Assembly: GCA_949285135.1 (NCBI GenBank)
Contig: CASDXO010000008.1
Span: 124,001-188,000, forward strand
DNA: 64,000 bases
DNA from: an uncultured Phascolarctobacterium sp.
Lineage (GTDB): Bacteria > Bacillota > Negativicutes > Acidaminococcales > Acidaminococcaceae
Direction of reading: 5' to 3'
The notes under the pieces were generated by a model, which was not told the origin of the DNA, made no database searches, and worked only from the letters and a program-made list of their open reading frames with translations. A program made the translations under genes and the position numbers. Below are positions 46,861 through 54,246 of the stretch, one piece after another; within the stretch, counting starts at the first letter, position 1; every line of letters begins with the position of its first letter.

Positions 46861-47997
46861 TCATTCTCCTTTTTTTACATGTAGTTTGATAAGTTCTTCC
46901 GCATGCTCAGTTTTACCCAAAACACCGTATACATTGGAAAACATAAGAGCGGCGGTTTTTATTTTGCCATGCACGCGATGCTGCATGTAAAAATCAATTT
47001 TATCAGAAATTTCCTTAATTACCTGCTGCTGCAGATTTTCACGCTGCAGCACCTTTATCACTTCATCAGTTGTCAGGCATTTATAGATTTCCTGACCTAC
47101 TTCAACAGAAGCGCCATAAAACATTGCCTGCAGCGCTAAAAGTTCCGTACGGCAATCTGCGTATTTGGAATGAGTATTCATTACACCTTGTGCCAGTTTT
47201 ACCAGCTTGCCGGAATGGCCTATCAGAAGCAGGCTTTCAAAACCACAAAATACAGCATAATCCAAAAGTTCCCCGACAAAATTACTGCAGGTAACTGCAT
47301 CTGTAAGGTCAAGCTTCAGTACATCACGGGTAAAATCTTCACCATAATTTCCAAAAAATACCAAAAGATTCTTATTGCCTTTTGCTTTTTGAGCATTCAT
47401 CTCCACATACATTGTTTCAATCAGAGCTTTATCACTCATAGGCTCCACAATTCCACTGGTACCAAGGACTGATAATCCTCCAACAATGCCAAGTCGTGGA
47501 TTAAAAGTTTTTTTGGCAATTTCAACACCTTCCGGAATGGAAATGATTATCTTCAGGGCTCCTTTATATCCTGCAGCAGTCGCTGCTGCATTCACTTCGG
47601 CAGTAATCATTTTTCTTGGCGTAGGGTTTATAGCCGGGCCGCCAACAGCACACGCAAGTCCAGGCTTAGTAACGCGCCCTACTCCTACACCCCCGTCAAT
47701 CTCAATGCCCGAACCGGCAGCTTTTTCTACCCGTGCATAAACTAATATTCCATTTGTATCATCAGGATCGTCACCAGAATCTTTTCTTATGGCACAAACC
47801 GCATATTCAGGAGTAATTTCAACATGCAAAGGTTCCAATTCCAATACTATGCCTTTAGGAGTATCAATCTTGACCGTATCAACTCTTTTACCACTCAGCA
47901 GCATAACTGCAGCAGCTTTGGAAGCTGCTGTCGCGCAACTTCCGGTCGTATATCCGCAGCGCAAATTTTTCCCTTGAGAAAACTGGTATTCTTCCAC
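46861..47997 (-). CDS. cbiD: Cobalt-precorrin-5B C1-methyltransferase
   Basis: About 378 residues; methylates C1 of the corrin ring in the anaerobic pathway. Recognised by NLRCGYTTGSCATAASKAA, GDDPDDTNGI, GVGVGRVTKPGLACAVGGPAINPTPR and FFGNYGEDFTRDVL. The start is taken as GTG at 47997, 8 bases after AAAGGAG; an upstream in-frame codon at 48051 would begin inside the riboswitch terminator region. First gene of the operon behind the cobalamin riboswitch. Confidence 0.95.
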   Translation of the reverse strand: MEEYQFSQGKNLRCGYTTGSCATAASKAAAVMLLSGKRVDTVKIDTPKGIVLELEPLHVEITPEYAVCAIRKDSGDDPDDTNGILVYARVEKAAGSGIEIDGGVGVGRVTKPGLACAVGGPAINPTPRKMITAEVNAAATAAGYKGALKIIISIPEGVEIAKKTFNPRLGIVGGLSVLGTSGIVEPMSDKALIETMYVEMNAQKAKGNKNLLVFFGNYGEDFTRDVLKLDLTDAVTCSNFVGELLDYAVFCGFESLLLIGHSGKLVKLAQGVMNTHSKYADCRTELLALQAMFYGASVEVGQEIYKCLTTDEVIKVLQRENLQQQVIKEISDKIDFYMQHRVHGKIKTAALMFSNVYGVLGKTEHAEELIKLHVKKGE

Positions 47998-48054
47998 AGC
48001 CACAACTCCTTTCAGTAATTTCTGTACAGCAAAATATTGACGGATAAACACAAA

Positions 48055-48262
48055 AGACTTCTGCCAGTTACGACAGAAGTCTCAAAGACACCATTAACCT
48101 GCAACTGCTAACATGCAGCCGCGATGTATCATTGCTGCCTCCATCGCTCGTGGATTATAGCTGTATATATGAGTTGGCTGCTGACTTAAGCTAAAGCTTG
48201 CACAGCGGCGGGACCGTAACGATTTGTAAATCTTCTCACCATTTAAGCTAAAAGCACTCATA
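48055..48262 (-). promoter_or_regulatory. Cobalamin riboswitch with intrinsic terminator
   Basis: The minus-strand leader shows AATGGTGAGAAGAT, then GGTCCCGCCGCTGTG (48201-48215) and the B12-box-like AAGTCAGCAGCCAACTC (48171-48187), the order found in adenosylcobalamin aptamers. The expression platform ends in a terminator: AGACTTCTG (48055-48063) with CAGAAGTCT (48074-48082) and TTTTGTGTTT after it. High cobalamin should terminate transcription ahead of cbiD. The core differs from consensus at several positions, so a model search would refine its limits. Confidence 0.88.
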
Positions 48263-48279
48263 TAATAAATTACTTTGAT

Positions 48280-48307
48280 ATTATATCATATAAGTCGCAA
48301 AAAACCA
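48280..48307 (-). promoter_or_regulatory. Likely promoter of the cobalamin operon
   Basis: TATAAT (48280-48285) with TTGGTT (48302-48307) 16 bases away on the minus strand. The -10 is perfect and the -35 weak. It lies just upstream of the riboswitch. Confidence 0.5.
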
Positions 48308-48364
48308 ATATCACAGAAAAATTTTAATCATACATTTAAAGATGCGTATCAACAAGTTTAAACG

Positions 48365-48394
48365 AAAAAAGCAGACAGGCTTTGCCTGTCTGCT
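48365..48394 (-). terminator. Terminator after the NlpC/P60 gene
   Basis: AGCAGACAGGC (48370-48380) and GCCTGTCTGCT (48384-48394) form a perfect 11-bp stem with a 3-base loop, followed by TTTTTTCGTTT on the minus strand, 7 bases after the stop codon. Confidence 0.95.
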
Positions 48395-48401
48395 CAAACA
48401 C

Positions 48402-49076
48402 TTATAAAATTCTGCAAGCTCCGTAATAACGAGCTCCCCAATAACCAGTAAAAGCAGAAGCAACAGTTACACCAGTGCTCGTACCAGCATGGATAAAATT
48501 ACCATTACCAACATAAATTCCGCAATGTGATGCACCAGGTTCATAAGTCGTAAAGAAGATTAAATCTCCCACACGCAAATTATCCATGGAAACACGACGA
48601 CCATAATATAACTGGCTGTCTGCTGTTCTGGGAATAGAAATACCAGCCTGTGCAAAAGCATACTGGGTAAACCCTGAGCAGTCAAAACCATAAGGAGAGG
48701 TGCCGCCAAATACATATGGAGTACCAATGACGCTATAAGCTGCGCTTAAAACGCGGCGTACAACAGAACTTCTGCCACGATTGGGAGGAATATCCCTGTT
48801 CATTAATGCTCTGTATGTATCAGGTCCAATCACGCCGTCAACTTCAAGACCTCTGTCCGCCTGGAATTGTCGAACAGCATTTTCAGTTTCAGGGCCAAAA
48901 TCACCATCTATATTAGTAATAGTGTAGCTTAATTCTACCAAACGCTTCTGAATCGCCATTACTTCCTGACCGTCATCTCCACGCTCAAAAGAAGCAAATG
49001 CAGCAACAGCGTTAGTTAAAGAAAACAAAAGAGTAAAAGTTAAAACGATAAACAGTTTCTTTTTTCCCAAAGGCAT
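48402..49076 (-). CDS. Secreted peptidoglycan-binding and NlpC/P60 hydrolase
   Basis: 224 residues. A signal peptide (LFIVLTFTLLFSLTNAVAAFA) precedes a peptidoglycan-binding domain (GDDGQEVMAIQKRLVELSY, VRQFQADRGLEVDGVIGP, about residues 32-92). A C-terminal NlpC/P60 domain follows, with the catalytic cysteine in YGFDCSGFTQ and the histidine in GASHCGIYVG. This is a cell-wall endopeptidase acting outside the cytoplasmic membrane, probably in growth or separation. The ATG at 49076 is 6 bases after GAGAGG. It stands as a single gene between terminators. Confidence 0.93.
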   Translation of the reverse strand: MPLGKKKLFIVLTFTLLFSLTNAVAAFASFERGDDGQEVMAIQKRLVELSYTITNIDGDFGPETENAVRQFQADRGLEVDGVIGPDTYRALMNRDIPPNRGRSSVVRRVLSAAYSVIGTPYVFGGTSPYGFDCSGFTQYAFAQAGISIPRTADSQLYYGRRVSMDNLRVGDLIFFTTYEPGASHCGIYVGNGNFIHAGTSTGVTVASAFTGYWGARYYGACRIL

Positions 49077-49140
49077 CCACATCCTCTCCGGCTATTACAA
49101 ACTTATTTTATCACAAAAAAGCCTCACTGTAAAATAAAAA

Positions 49141-50067
49141 TCATTTTTTCAGGTGTTTTGACACTAAATAAAGTGGTCTATGCTTGATTTCTTCAAATAT
49201 ACGGCCTATATATTCGCCTAATATACCAATTCCCACAAGCTGAATACCACCCAGAAACAATACACTTACCGTAGTTGTTGCCCATCCCGGGACAGCATCG
49301 TCACTGATAAATTTGACATAAAAGACGTGACCCAGCAAAAGCAGACTGCATAAGCCAAAAAAAAGTCCCAGATAAAAGGCCCAGCGCAGCGGCAAATTGG
49401 AAAATGCCGTTATTCCATCAAGAGCAAAATGAAGCATTTTATGCAGATTAAATTTAGAATGACCTGCAAAACGAGGCGGAGCCACAAATTCTACTACTGA
49501 TACATTAAAACCAAGCGTACTGACCATACCGCGAATAAAACGGGCTCGTTCACGGTATAATCTGAAAGCTTCTACTGTCTTTTTGTCCATCAGACGAAAA
49601 TCTGAACCACCTGGAGTAATTTCAACTTTTGACAGAATATTAATAAGCTTATAGTAGACAGAAGACGTAATATTTTTCAGAAATCCGGCATCTTCCGTTG
49701 CCAGACGTTTAGTCATCACTATTTCGCTGCCATGTTCCCACAGACTGATAAGTTTAGGCAAGAGTTCCGGCGGATGCTGCAAGTCGCCATCCATGGTAAT
49801 AACTGCATCTCCGTCCGCATTATCCAGGCCACAGGTAAGCGCCATCTGATGACCATAATTGCGTGAAAGAAGGTAAGCTTCCACATGTGTATCTTTCTCA
49901 ACAAGCTGGTTTAAGATTAAAGCACTACCGTCCTTTGAACCGTCATCAACAAAAATCAGATTATAATCATAATCAGTTGCAATCATTACGGCAGTAATAC
50001 GTTTATAAAATTCATGTAAATTATCCTGTTCATTATATACAGGAACAACGACTGAAATTTTTTTCAT
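49141..50067 (-). CDS. GT2 family glycosyltransferase (DPM1/GtrB-like)
   Basis: 308 residues. The GT-A fold starts ISVVVPVYNEQDNL, with FVDDGSKDGS and the metal-binding DGDLQHPPE. Two C-terminal membrane segments (WAFYLGLFFGLCSLLLLG, VSVLFLGGIQLVGIGILGEYIG) end with the GRIFEEIKHRP tail. This is the layout of undecaprenyl-phosphate glucosyl- or arabinosyl-type transferases that load sugars on a lipid carrier. Sugar and acceptor are not readable. The ATG follows GGTGAAGTGGA. It stands alone upstream of the NlpC/P60 gene. Confidence 0.92.
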   Translation of the reverse strand: MKKISVVVPVYNEQDNLHEFYKRITAVMIATDYDYNLIFVDDGSKDGSALILNQLVEKDTHVEAYLLSRNYGHQMALTCGLDNADGDAVITMDGDLQHPPELLPKLISLWEHGSEIVMTKRLATEDAGFLKNITSSVYYKLINILSKVEITPGGSDFRLMDKKTVEAFRLYRERARFIRGMVSTLGFNVSVVEFVAPPRFAGHSKFNLHKMLHFALDGITAFSNLPLRWAFYLGLFFGLCSLLLLGHVFYVKFISDDAVPGWATTTVSVLFLGGIQLVGIGILGEYIGRIFEEIKHRPLYLVSKHLKK

Positions 50068-50178
50068 TCCACTTCACCACAATGAATAAGATTTCGGATA
50101 AAAAATCCGTTACAGAAAATTATAGCTTGTAACTCTTAAACATAACTTAAACGAGTAAATCTGCCTTGAGAAAAACAC

Positions 50179-50205
50179 GAAAAAGACACGTGAAAACACG
50201 TGTCT
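50179..50205 (-). terminator. Terminator after RNase P RNA
   Basis: AGACACGTG (50184-50192) pairs perfectly with CACGTGTCT (50197-50205) over an AAAA loop; TTTTTCGTG follows on the minus strand. It starts 15 bases past the rnpB 3' end. Confidence 0.93.
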
Positions 50206-50219
50206 CAAATTGCATTTAT

Positions 50220-50566
50220 GAGTGCTCAGTAAGCCGAGTTCTGTTCCGCCAAGCGGTGATAATCATTTATCTAGGCCTGTAATTACTCACAGGCTCAAGC
50301 GACACAACCCGGAAGGATCAGCGGGCCGCTTCATCCCTTCCCTATTTGGTCTTGCTCCGAATGGGGTTTACCTAGCCAGCCGGTTACCCGACTGCTGGTG
50401 CGCTCTTACCGCACCGTTCCACCCTTACCTGCAATGCAGGCGGTACACATTTCTGTGGCACTCTCCCTGAGGTTACCCTCGCCGGACGTTATCCGGCATC
50501 CTGCCCTGTGGAGCTCGGACTTTCCTCATCTGGCCTGTAGCCAGCCGCGATTATCTTTCACACTCA
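50220..50566 (-). ncRNA. rnpB: RNase P RNA (type A)
   Basis: About 347 nucleotides of the ribozyme that cuts tRNA 5' leaders. The ends pair as P1 (GAGTG near 50565 with CACTC near 50220). The conserved core reads GAGGAAAGTCCGAGCTCC near the 5' end, GGTAACCTCAGGGAGAGTGCCACAGAAA in two blocks, GGGTAAACCCC in the form GTAAACCCCATTCGGAGCAAG, and near the 3' end ATGATTATCACC and ACAGAACTCGGCTTA. Helices are those of the ancestral type A rather than the Bacillus type B form. It has its own promoter and terminator. Confidence 0.96.
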
Positions 50567-50574
50567 TATTTATT

Positions 50575-50603
50575 AGTTTATCACATTTATAAATATAAGT
50601 CAA
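50575..50603 (-). promoter_or_regulatory. Promoter of rnpB
   Basis: TTGACT (50598-50603) and TAAACT (50575-50580) on the minus strand, 17 bases apart. Initiation would fall about 7 bases downstream, at the rnpB 5' end. It sits just after the 5'-nucleotidase stop. Confidence 0.8.
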
Positions 50604-50610
50604 ACCAGTA

Positions 50611-52227
50611 CTATTTTATAATAATTCTGCCATTACCATGGGGATCTGCATATTGCCTATCAATAACTGCATTCAAATGATTTTGAACATATTCAATAAC
50701 AGCATCACTTTCACTGATGACCGCATCCTGCAATATACGCGCCTCTTTAAACATACTCATACCATTGCCGCCTGATTTAAGAATATAAGAAGTACCTCCT
50801 AAAATATATTTTTGATCGAATTTAACAGGTTTGCCTGCCACCATAACATTTCGCACACGATATCTGCCATTGACCCCAATAAAATTACCTTTTGCATCTT
50901 TCAACACAGAAGATGGTATACCGCTGTCAATAGTATAAGAAATACCTGCAACCTGCAAAAAAGCACCGCTTTCCTGAGGATAATCAGCCGCGCCAAGTTC
51001 CAGAGCATCTACAAGCTGCTGACCGGTAACTTCCAATACGGTACACATATTGCCAAATGGTAATACCTTCAATACATCATTGTAATTGAATATACCTTTT
51101 TGAAAATCATTACGCAGTCCGCCACCGTTAACTATTGCGGCATCTGTTTTCAAAACAGCCCTATAAGCATCTGCAACAAAATCTCCCATACTGCATTCTC
51201 TGCTGCGCACCATCCGTACACCTGTTACCGGATCATTGACATACAGCGGTACCATAGCCCTGCCTATAGATTCCTGCAACAACGGCTTATAAACCGCATT
51301 TTCACTCTCAATCAGTTTCTTTATGTCATCATCAGCTGATACAATATTTTTTATCAGATTATAGCTTATTCTGCCATCAACAGATATATTCAGTTGTCCT
51401 ATATTCTGCATTTTTGTACCGGTCTGTCCAAGAATAACAGCATTCCCATTTTTATCTGTCACACTTCTGCCAGCAATCTGCTCATGAGAATGGCCGTCCA
51501 ATACAGCAGTAAGCCCGGTAGTATTATGTATTACTGCCTCACTGCTGTATTGCGGCAAAGAACCGTTCACGCCAAGATGTCCTACTAAAATTACATATTC
51601 TGCACCCTGTGCTTTTGCCTCGTCAATATACTTTTGCAGTTGTCTGTACAACCTTCTGCCATCAGCACTTTCGTGAAAACCGTAAATAAACTTCCCGTTA
51701 TCATCCTGAAAATACGTCGGTGTAGACGAAACAAGGGTTTCTGGCGTAGTAGCACCCAGAAAAGCTATCTTAATGCCTGCAATATCAAATATCTTATAAG
51801 GCGGCAGAACAAGTTTGCCTGTATCCAAATCCAGCAGATTTGCACTGTAATATCCGCATGACAGCTGCTGAGAAATCTGAAGAAACCTTTCCATACCATA
51901 ATCAAATTCATGGTTTCCCGGCACAGCAAAATCATATTCTGCAGCATTCATTACCTTAATTATTGCGCTTCCCTCTGACAGTTTTCCTATTGGCGCACCT
52001 TGAATTGCATCACCAGAATCCACTAACAGCACATAAGCATCATCACTTAAGGCCTTTTTATAATATGACAGCGCTGCCATACCTATATTATCTTCAATAC
52101 CGCAATGAATATCATTAGTATGTAAAATAATTATATTTCTCTCAGCCGCTAAGACCAGCAATGGCCACAATATAACACTGGCAGATATAACTAACGGCAA
52201 TATAAATCTGCCAATAACCTTCTTCAT
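50611..52227 (-). CDS. Secreted 5'-nucleotidase / UDP-sugar hydrolase family protein
   Basis: 538 residues. A signal peptide (FILPLVISASVILWPLLVLAA) precedes a calcineurin-like metallophosphatase domain with all motifs: LHTNDIHCGI, VDSGDAIQG, PGNHEFDYG, LVGHLG and LDGHSHEQ. A C-terminal 5'-nucleotidase domain follows (NGGGLRNDFQKGIFNYNDVLKVLPFGN), supplying nucleotide stacking residues. It probably dephosphorylates nucleotides outside the cytoplasmic membrane for nucleoside and phosphate salvage. The ATG at 52227 is 6 bases after AAAGGTG; the earlier GTG overlaps that site. Confidence 0.93.
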   Translation of the reverse strand: MKKVIGRFILPLVISASVILWPLLVLAAERNIIILHTNDIHCGIEDNIGMAALSYYKKALSDDAYVLLVDSGDAIQGAPIGKLSEGSAIIKVMNAAEYDFAVPGNHEFDYGMERFLQISQQLSCGYYSANLLDLDTGKLVLPPYKIFDIAGIKIAFLGATTPETLVSSTPTYFQDDNGKFIYGFHESADGRRLYRQLQKYIDEAKAQGAEYVILVGHLGVNGSLPQYSSEAVIHNTTGLTAVLDGHSHEQIAGRSVTDKNGNAVILGQTGTKMQNIGQLNISVDGRISYNLIKNIVSADDDIKKLIESENAVYKPLLQESIGRAMVPLYVNDPVTGVRMVRSRECSMGDFVADAYRAVLKTDAAIVNGGGLRNDFQKGIFNYNDVLKVLPFGNMCTVLEVTGQQLVDALELGAADYPQESGAFLQVAGISYTIDSGIPSSVLKDAKGNFIGVNGRYRVRNVMVAGKPVKFDQKYILGGTSYILKSGGNGMSMFKEARILQDAVISESDAVIEYVQNHLNAVIDRQYADPHGNGRIIIK

Positions 52228-52309
52228 ATACTTCACCTTTTAATGGCTAAATTTTCTTTCAGCTTATTACTTCACACATGAGTCAACTTTTCGATAGTTA
52301 AATCATATC

Positions 52310-53194
52310 TTATTCAATTCCCTTACACAAATCAATAAACAGTTGCACTAAAGGGCTAATCCACTTGTTTTTATGATGCGCACATACAGCCTTAATATAG
52401 GGATGTGAAACAGCCGTTGGCAATTCTACCAACTCTCCTGCTGCTAATTCCCCGGCAACTGCAAAACGCGGCAGGTAAGAAATGCCTACATCACTTTTGA
52501 CTAAATTCTTAATTGTCGGTATGCTCCAAAGCTCAATTGTATGATCCAGTATCAGCGACTTTTCTTTCAAATAATCTTCAAATATCTGACGAAAAATACA
52601 GTTAGTCTCATTTATTATAAAAGAAACAGGTATTCTTCTGTCCCCTGTTATAAAGTCACTATATTCTTTACCCATATCCGGAGAAGCAACCAATACCAAT
52701 GGATATTCTCCACAAGGATAAACAGTAAGATTGGAACCAAAGCCACCTACATCTTCATAAAAAACACCAAGATCAAGGCTTCCGTTAAGCAGCTCATCAC
52801 GTATATCATAACAATTCATGGATTGCAGATGCAGCTTCGCTTTGGGCGCCTGTTGATGAAACTCTTTCAATACAGCAGGCAATTTATAACACAGCAACGT
52901 TTCACCTGCGCCAATATATAAATCACCCTGACACTGCTGCAAATCATTATGAAAAGCATACAGCTTATCTACGGAAGCAAATACCTCATTAACATATGGT
53001 ACCAAAAGCTTTCCAGCCTGTGTAAGTACCATGTTTCGGCCTGCTTTTTCAAAAAGTTGCGTATCCAGTTCTTTTTCCAGCTGGCTCATCTGAAAAGTAA
53101 TTGCCGACTGCGTATAATTAAGCCTATCAGCCGCTTTAACAAAGCTTCCCATTTCAACAACGGCACGAAAAGTGTTAAGATATTTTAAATCCAT
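52310..53194 (-). CDS. LysR family transcriptional regulator
   Basis: 294 residues. The N-terminal winged helix (YLNTFRAVVEMGSFVKAADRLNYTQSAITFQMSQLEKEL, in blocks) and linker helix are typical. The rest is a periplasmic-binding-type effector domain (LYIGAGETLLCYKLPAVLKEF, SLDLGVFYEDVGG). It is divergent from the GNAT gene with a 169-base shared upstream region, so it may control that gene and itself. Effector unknown. The ATG at 53194 is preceded by GGGGAAAGAAC. Confidence 0.94.
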   Translation of the reverse strand: MDLKYLNTFRAVVEMGSFVKAADRLNYTQSAITFQMSQLEKELDTQLFEKAGRNMVLTQAGKLLVPYVNEVFASVDKLYAFHNDLQQCQGDLYIGAGETLLCYKLPAVLKEFHQQAPKAKLHLQSMNCYDIRDELLNGSLDLGVFYEDVGGFGSNLTVYPCGEYPLVLVASPDMGKEYSDFITGDRRIPVSFIINETNCIFRQIFEDYLKEKSLILDHTIELWSIPTIKNLVKSDVGISYLPRFAVAGELAAGELVELPTAVSHPYIKAVCAHHKNKWISPLVQLFIDLCKGIE

Positions 53195-53255
53195 GTTCTT
53201 TCCCCAATACTCCAATACTTAAAAATATTAAAAGCATTATGTTAAAAATCAAAAA

Positions 53256-53284
53256 TTGTTTTTAAGTTTTTGTAATGTTATTAT
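53256..53284 (+). promoter_or_regulatory. Likely promoter of the GNAT gene
   Basis: TTGTTT (53256-53261) and TATTAT (53279-53284), 17 bases apart on the plus strand, within the LysR-GNAT divergent region where a LysR operator would be expected. Confidence 0.5.
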
Positions 53285-53363
53285 AAAAAATAATTCAGAA
53301 AGCTGCAATCATTATTTCACCGCCTTTCTGAAATTATTTATCTTACAACAAGGAGAATATATA

Positions 53364-53876
53364 ATGGAAACTCTCACCCCAGCACAGATAGACGAAATAG
53401 ACATCTGCGTACAAATCATCAATGATGGCAAAATTTTTCAGCATGAACAAGGTTTTACTCAATGGACAGACGATTATCCCAATCGTAAAACACTTCTTGA
53501 CGACATTCACAAGCAGAAAGGTTACGTCCTCAAAATAGATGGAAGCATTGCTTGTTATATGTGTATTGATTTTGATGGAGAGCCTGCTTATCAAAATATT
53601 AAAGGCAAATGGCTGACTGCATCTGAATCTTACGCAGTGATTCATCGTATGGCCTTTGGTCATACTTTCAGAAACAGCGGACTTACTGCAGTAGTTCTTC
53701 CTCTCATCGAAGAATTTTGCCTGTCTAAAAATATCGGCAGCATCCGAGTCGATACAGACTTTCCTAACAAAAGAATGCAGCATATATTGAAAAAACATGG
53801 CTTTATTTATTGTGGAACAGTTGTTTTCCAGGGAAGTGATAAACTTGCGTATGAAAAAATCCTTAATTCTAAGTAA
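53364..53876 (+). CDS. GNAT family N-acetyltransferase
   Basis: 170 residues from the ATG at 53364, directly after AAGGAG. The acetyl-CoA fold is seen in YVLKIDGSIACYMCIDFDG, HRMAFGHTFRNSGLTAVVLP and IGSIRVDTDFPNKRMQHILKKHGF followed by YCGTVVF (quoted in parts). Related proteins act on small amines or protein N-termini; the substrate is unknown. It is divergent from a LysR regulator and ends at an intrinsic terminator. It is the last host-like gene before the prophage-like region. Confidence 0.9.
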   Translation: METLTPAQIDEIDICVQIINDGKIFQHEQGFTQWTDDYPNRKTLLDDIHKQKGYVLKIDGSIACYMCIDFDGEPAYQNIKGKWLTASESYAVIHRMAFGHTFRNSGLTAVVLPLIEEFCLSKNIGSIRVDTDFPNKRMQHILKKHGFIYCGTVVFQGSDKLAYEKILNSK

Positions 53877-53929
53877 ATTACTTACATTTTGAAAATCAAA
53901 TATCATTTTAAACTATTTACTGAAATAAA

Positions 53930-53952
53930 AAATCCACCTATACGGTGGATTT
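53930..53952 (+). terminator. Terminator after the GNAT gene
   Basis: AAATCCACC (53930-53938) pairs with GGTGGATTT (53944-53952) over a 5-base loop, then TTTTATTTC. It also has an A run upstream, so it could work in both directions. Confidence 0.9.
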
Positions 53953-54246
53953 TTTATTTCAGTGCTTTTTACTTGTCTTTAATTTTTAATTACTATTTTT
54001 TCACGTATAATCAGCACTTGAAAATATTTGTGTAAAATCCGTGTAATTGATTATTTTTCATCTATTTTTTAGCAAATAAAAAAAGCGGTTCTAACTCTGT
54101 AGAACCGCATATTTCCTTGGTGCCGAAGGCTCCTGTCTTAACAAGGAGCAAACAAGAAAAATAATTGAGATAAGCCGCGATGAATTAATTAAAAGGATAG
54201 CTTAATATTTTAATTTAGCCTATCTAAAATATTATTAATTTAAATT
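53953..54246. other. Gene-free boundary region with hairpins and a possible coding remnant
   Basis: No complete gene. It contains TTTGTGTAAAATCCGTGTAA (about 54029-54048, repeated GTGTAA), a terminator at 54078-54108, and a nested hairpin region with TCCTTG near 54113 and CAAGGA near 54139 enclosing GCCGAAGGC. It also holds an open plus-strand stretch ending in TAA near 54200 whose translation (LGAEGSCLNKEQ then ISRDELIKRIA) looks like a protein C-terminus without a start. An AT-rich inverted repeat (54204-54212 with 54225-54233) lies just after the STAND gene stop. Given the host genes to the left and phage genes to the right, the prophage attachment site is probably in here; this is inference. 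Confidence 0.45.
54078..54108 (-). terminator. Terminator downstream of the Mrr-STAND gene
   Basis: GCGGTTCTA (54085-54093) pairs with TAGAACCGC (54100-54108) over a 6-base loop. On the minus strand TTTTTTTATTTG follows. It lies about 140 bases after the STAND gene stop, so the transcript would have a long structured 3' end, or a small RNA may end here. Confidence 0.85.

Noticed and set aside
50222-50592. Plus-strand open frames across 50222-50592
   Set aside because: They lie antisense to RNase P RNA, whose conserved core is unmistakable; no ribosome sites.
53256-53363. 36-codon N-terminal extension of the GNAT protein
   Set aside because: The extension would start inside the promoter and the ATG at 53364 has a perfect AAGGAG.
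54097-54200. tmRNA or tRNA fragment at the prophage boundary
   Set aside because: The hairpins do not give a T-arm or acceptor sequence, and no tag peptide frame is present.
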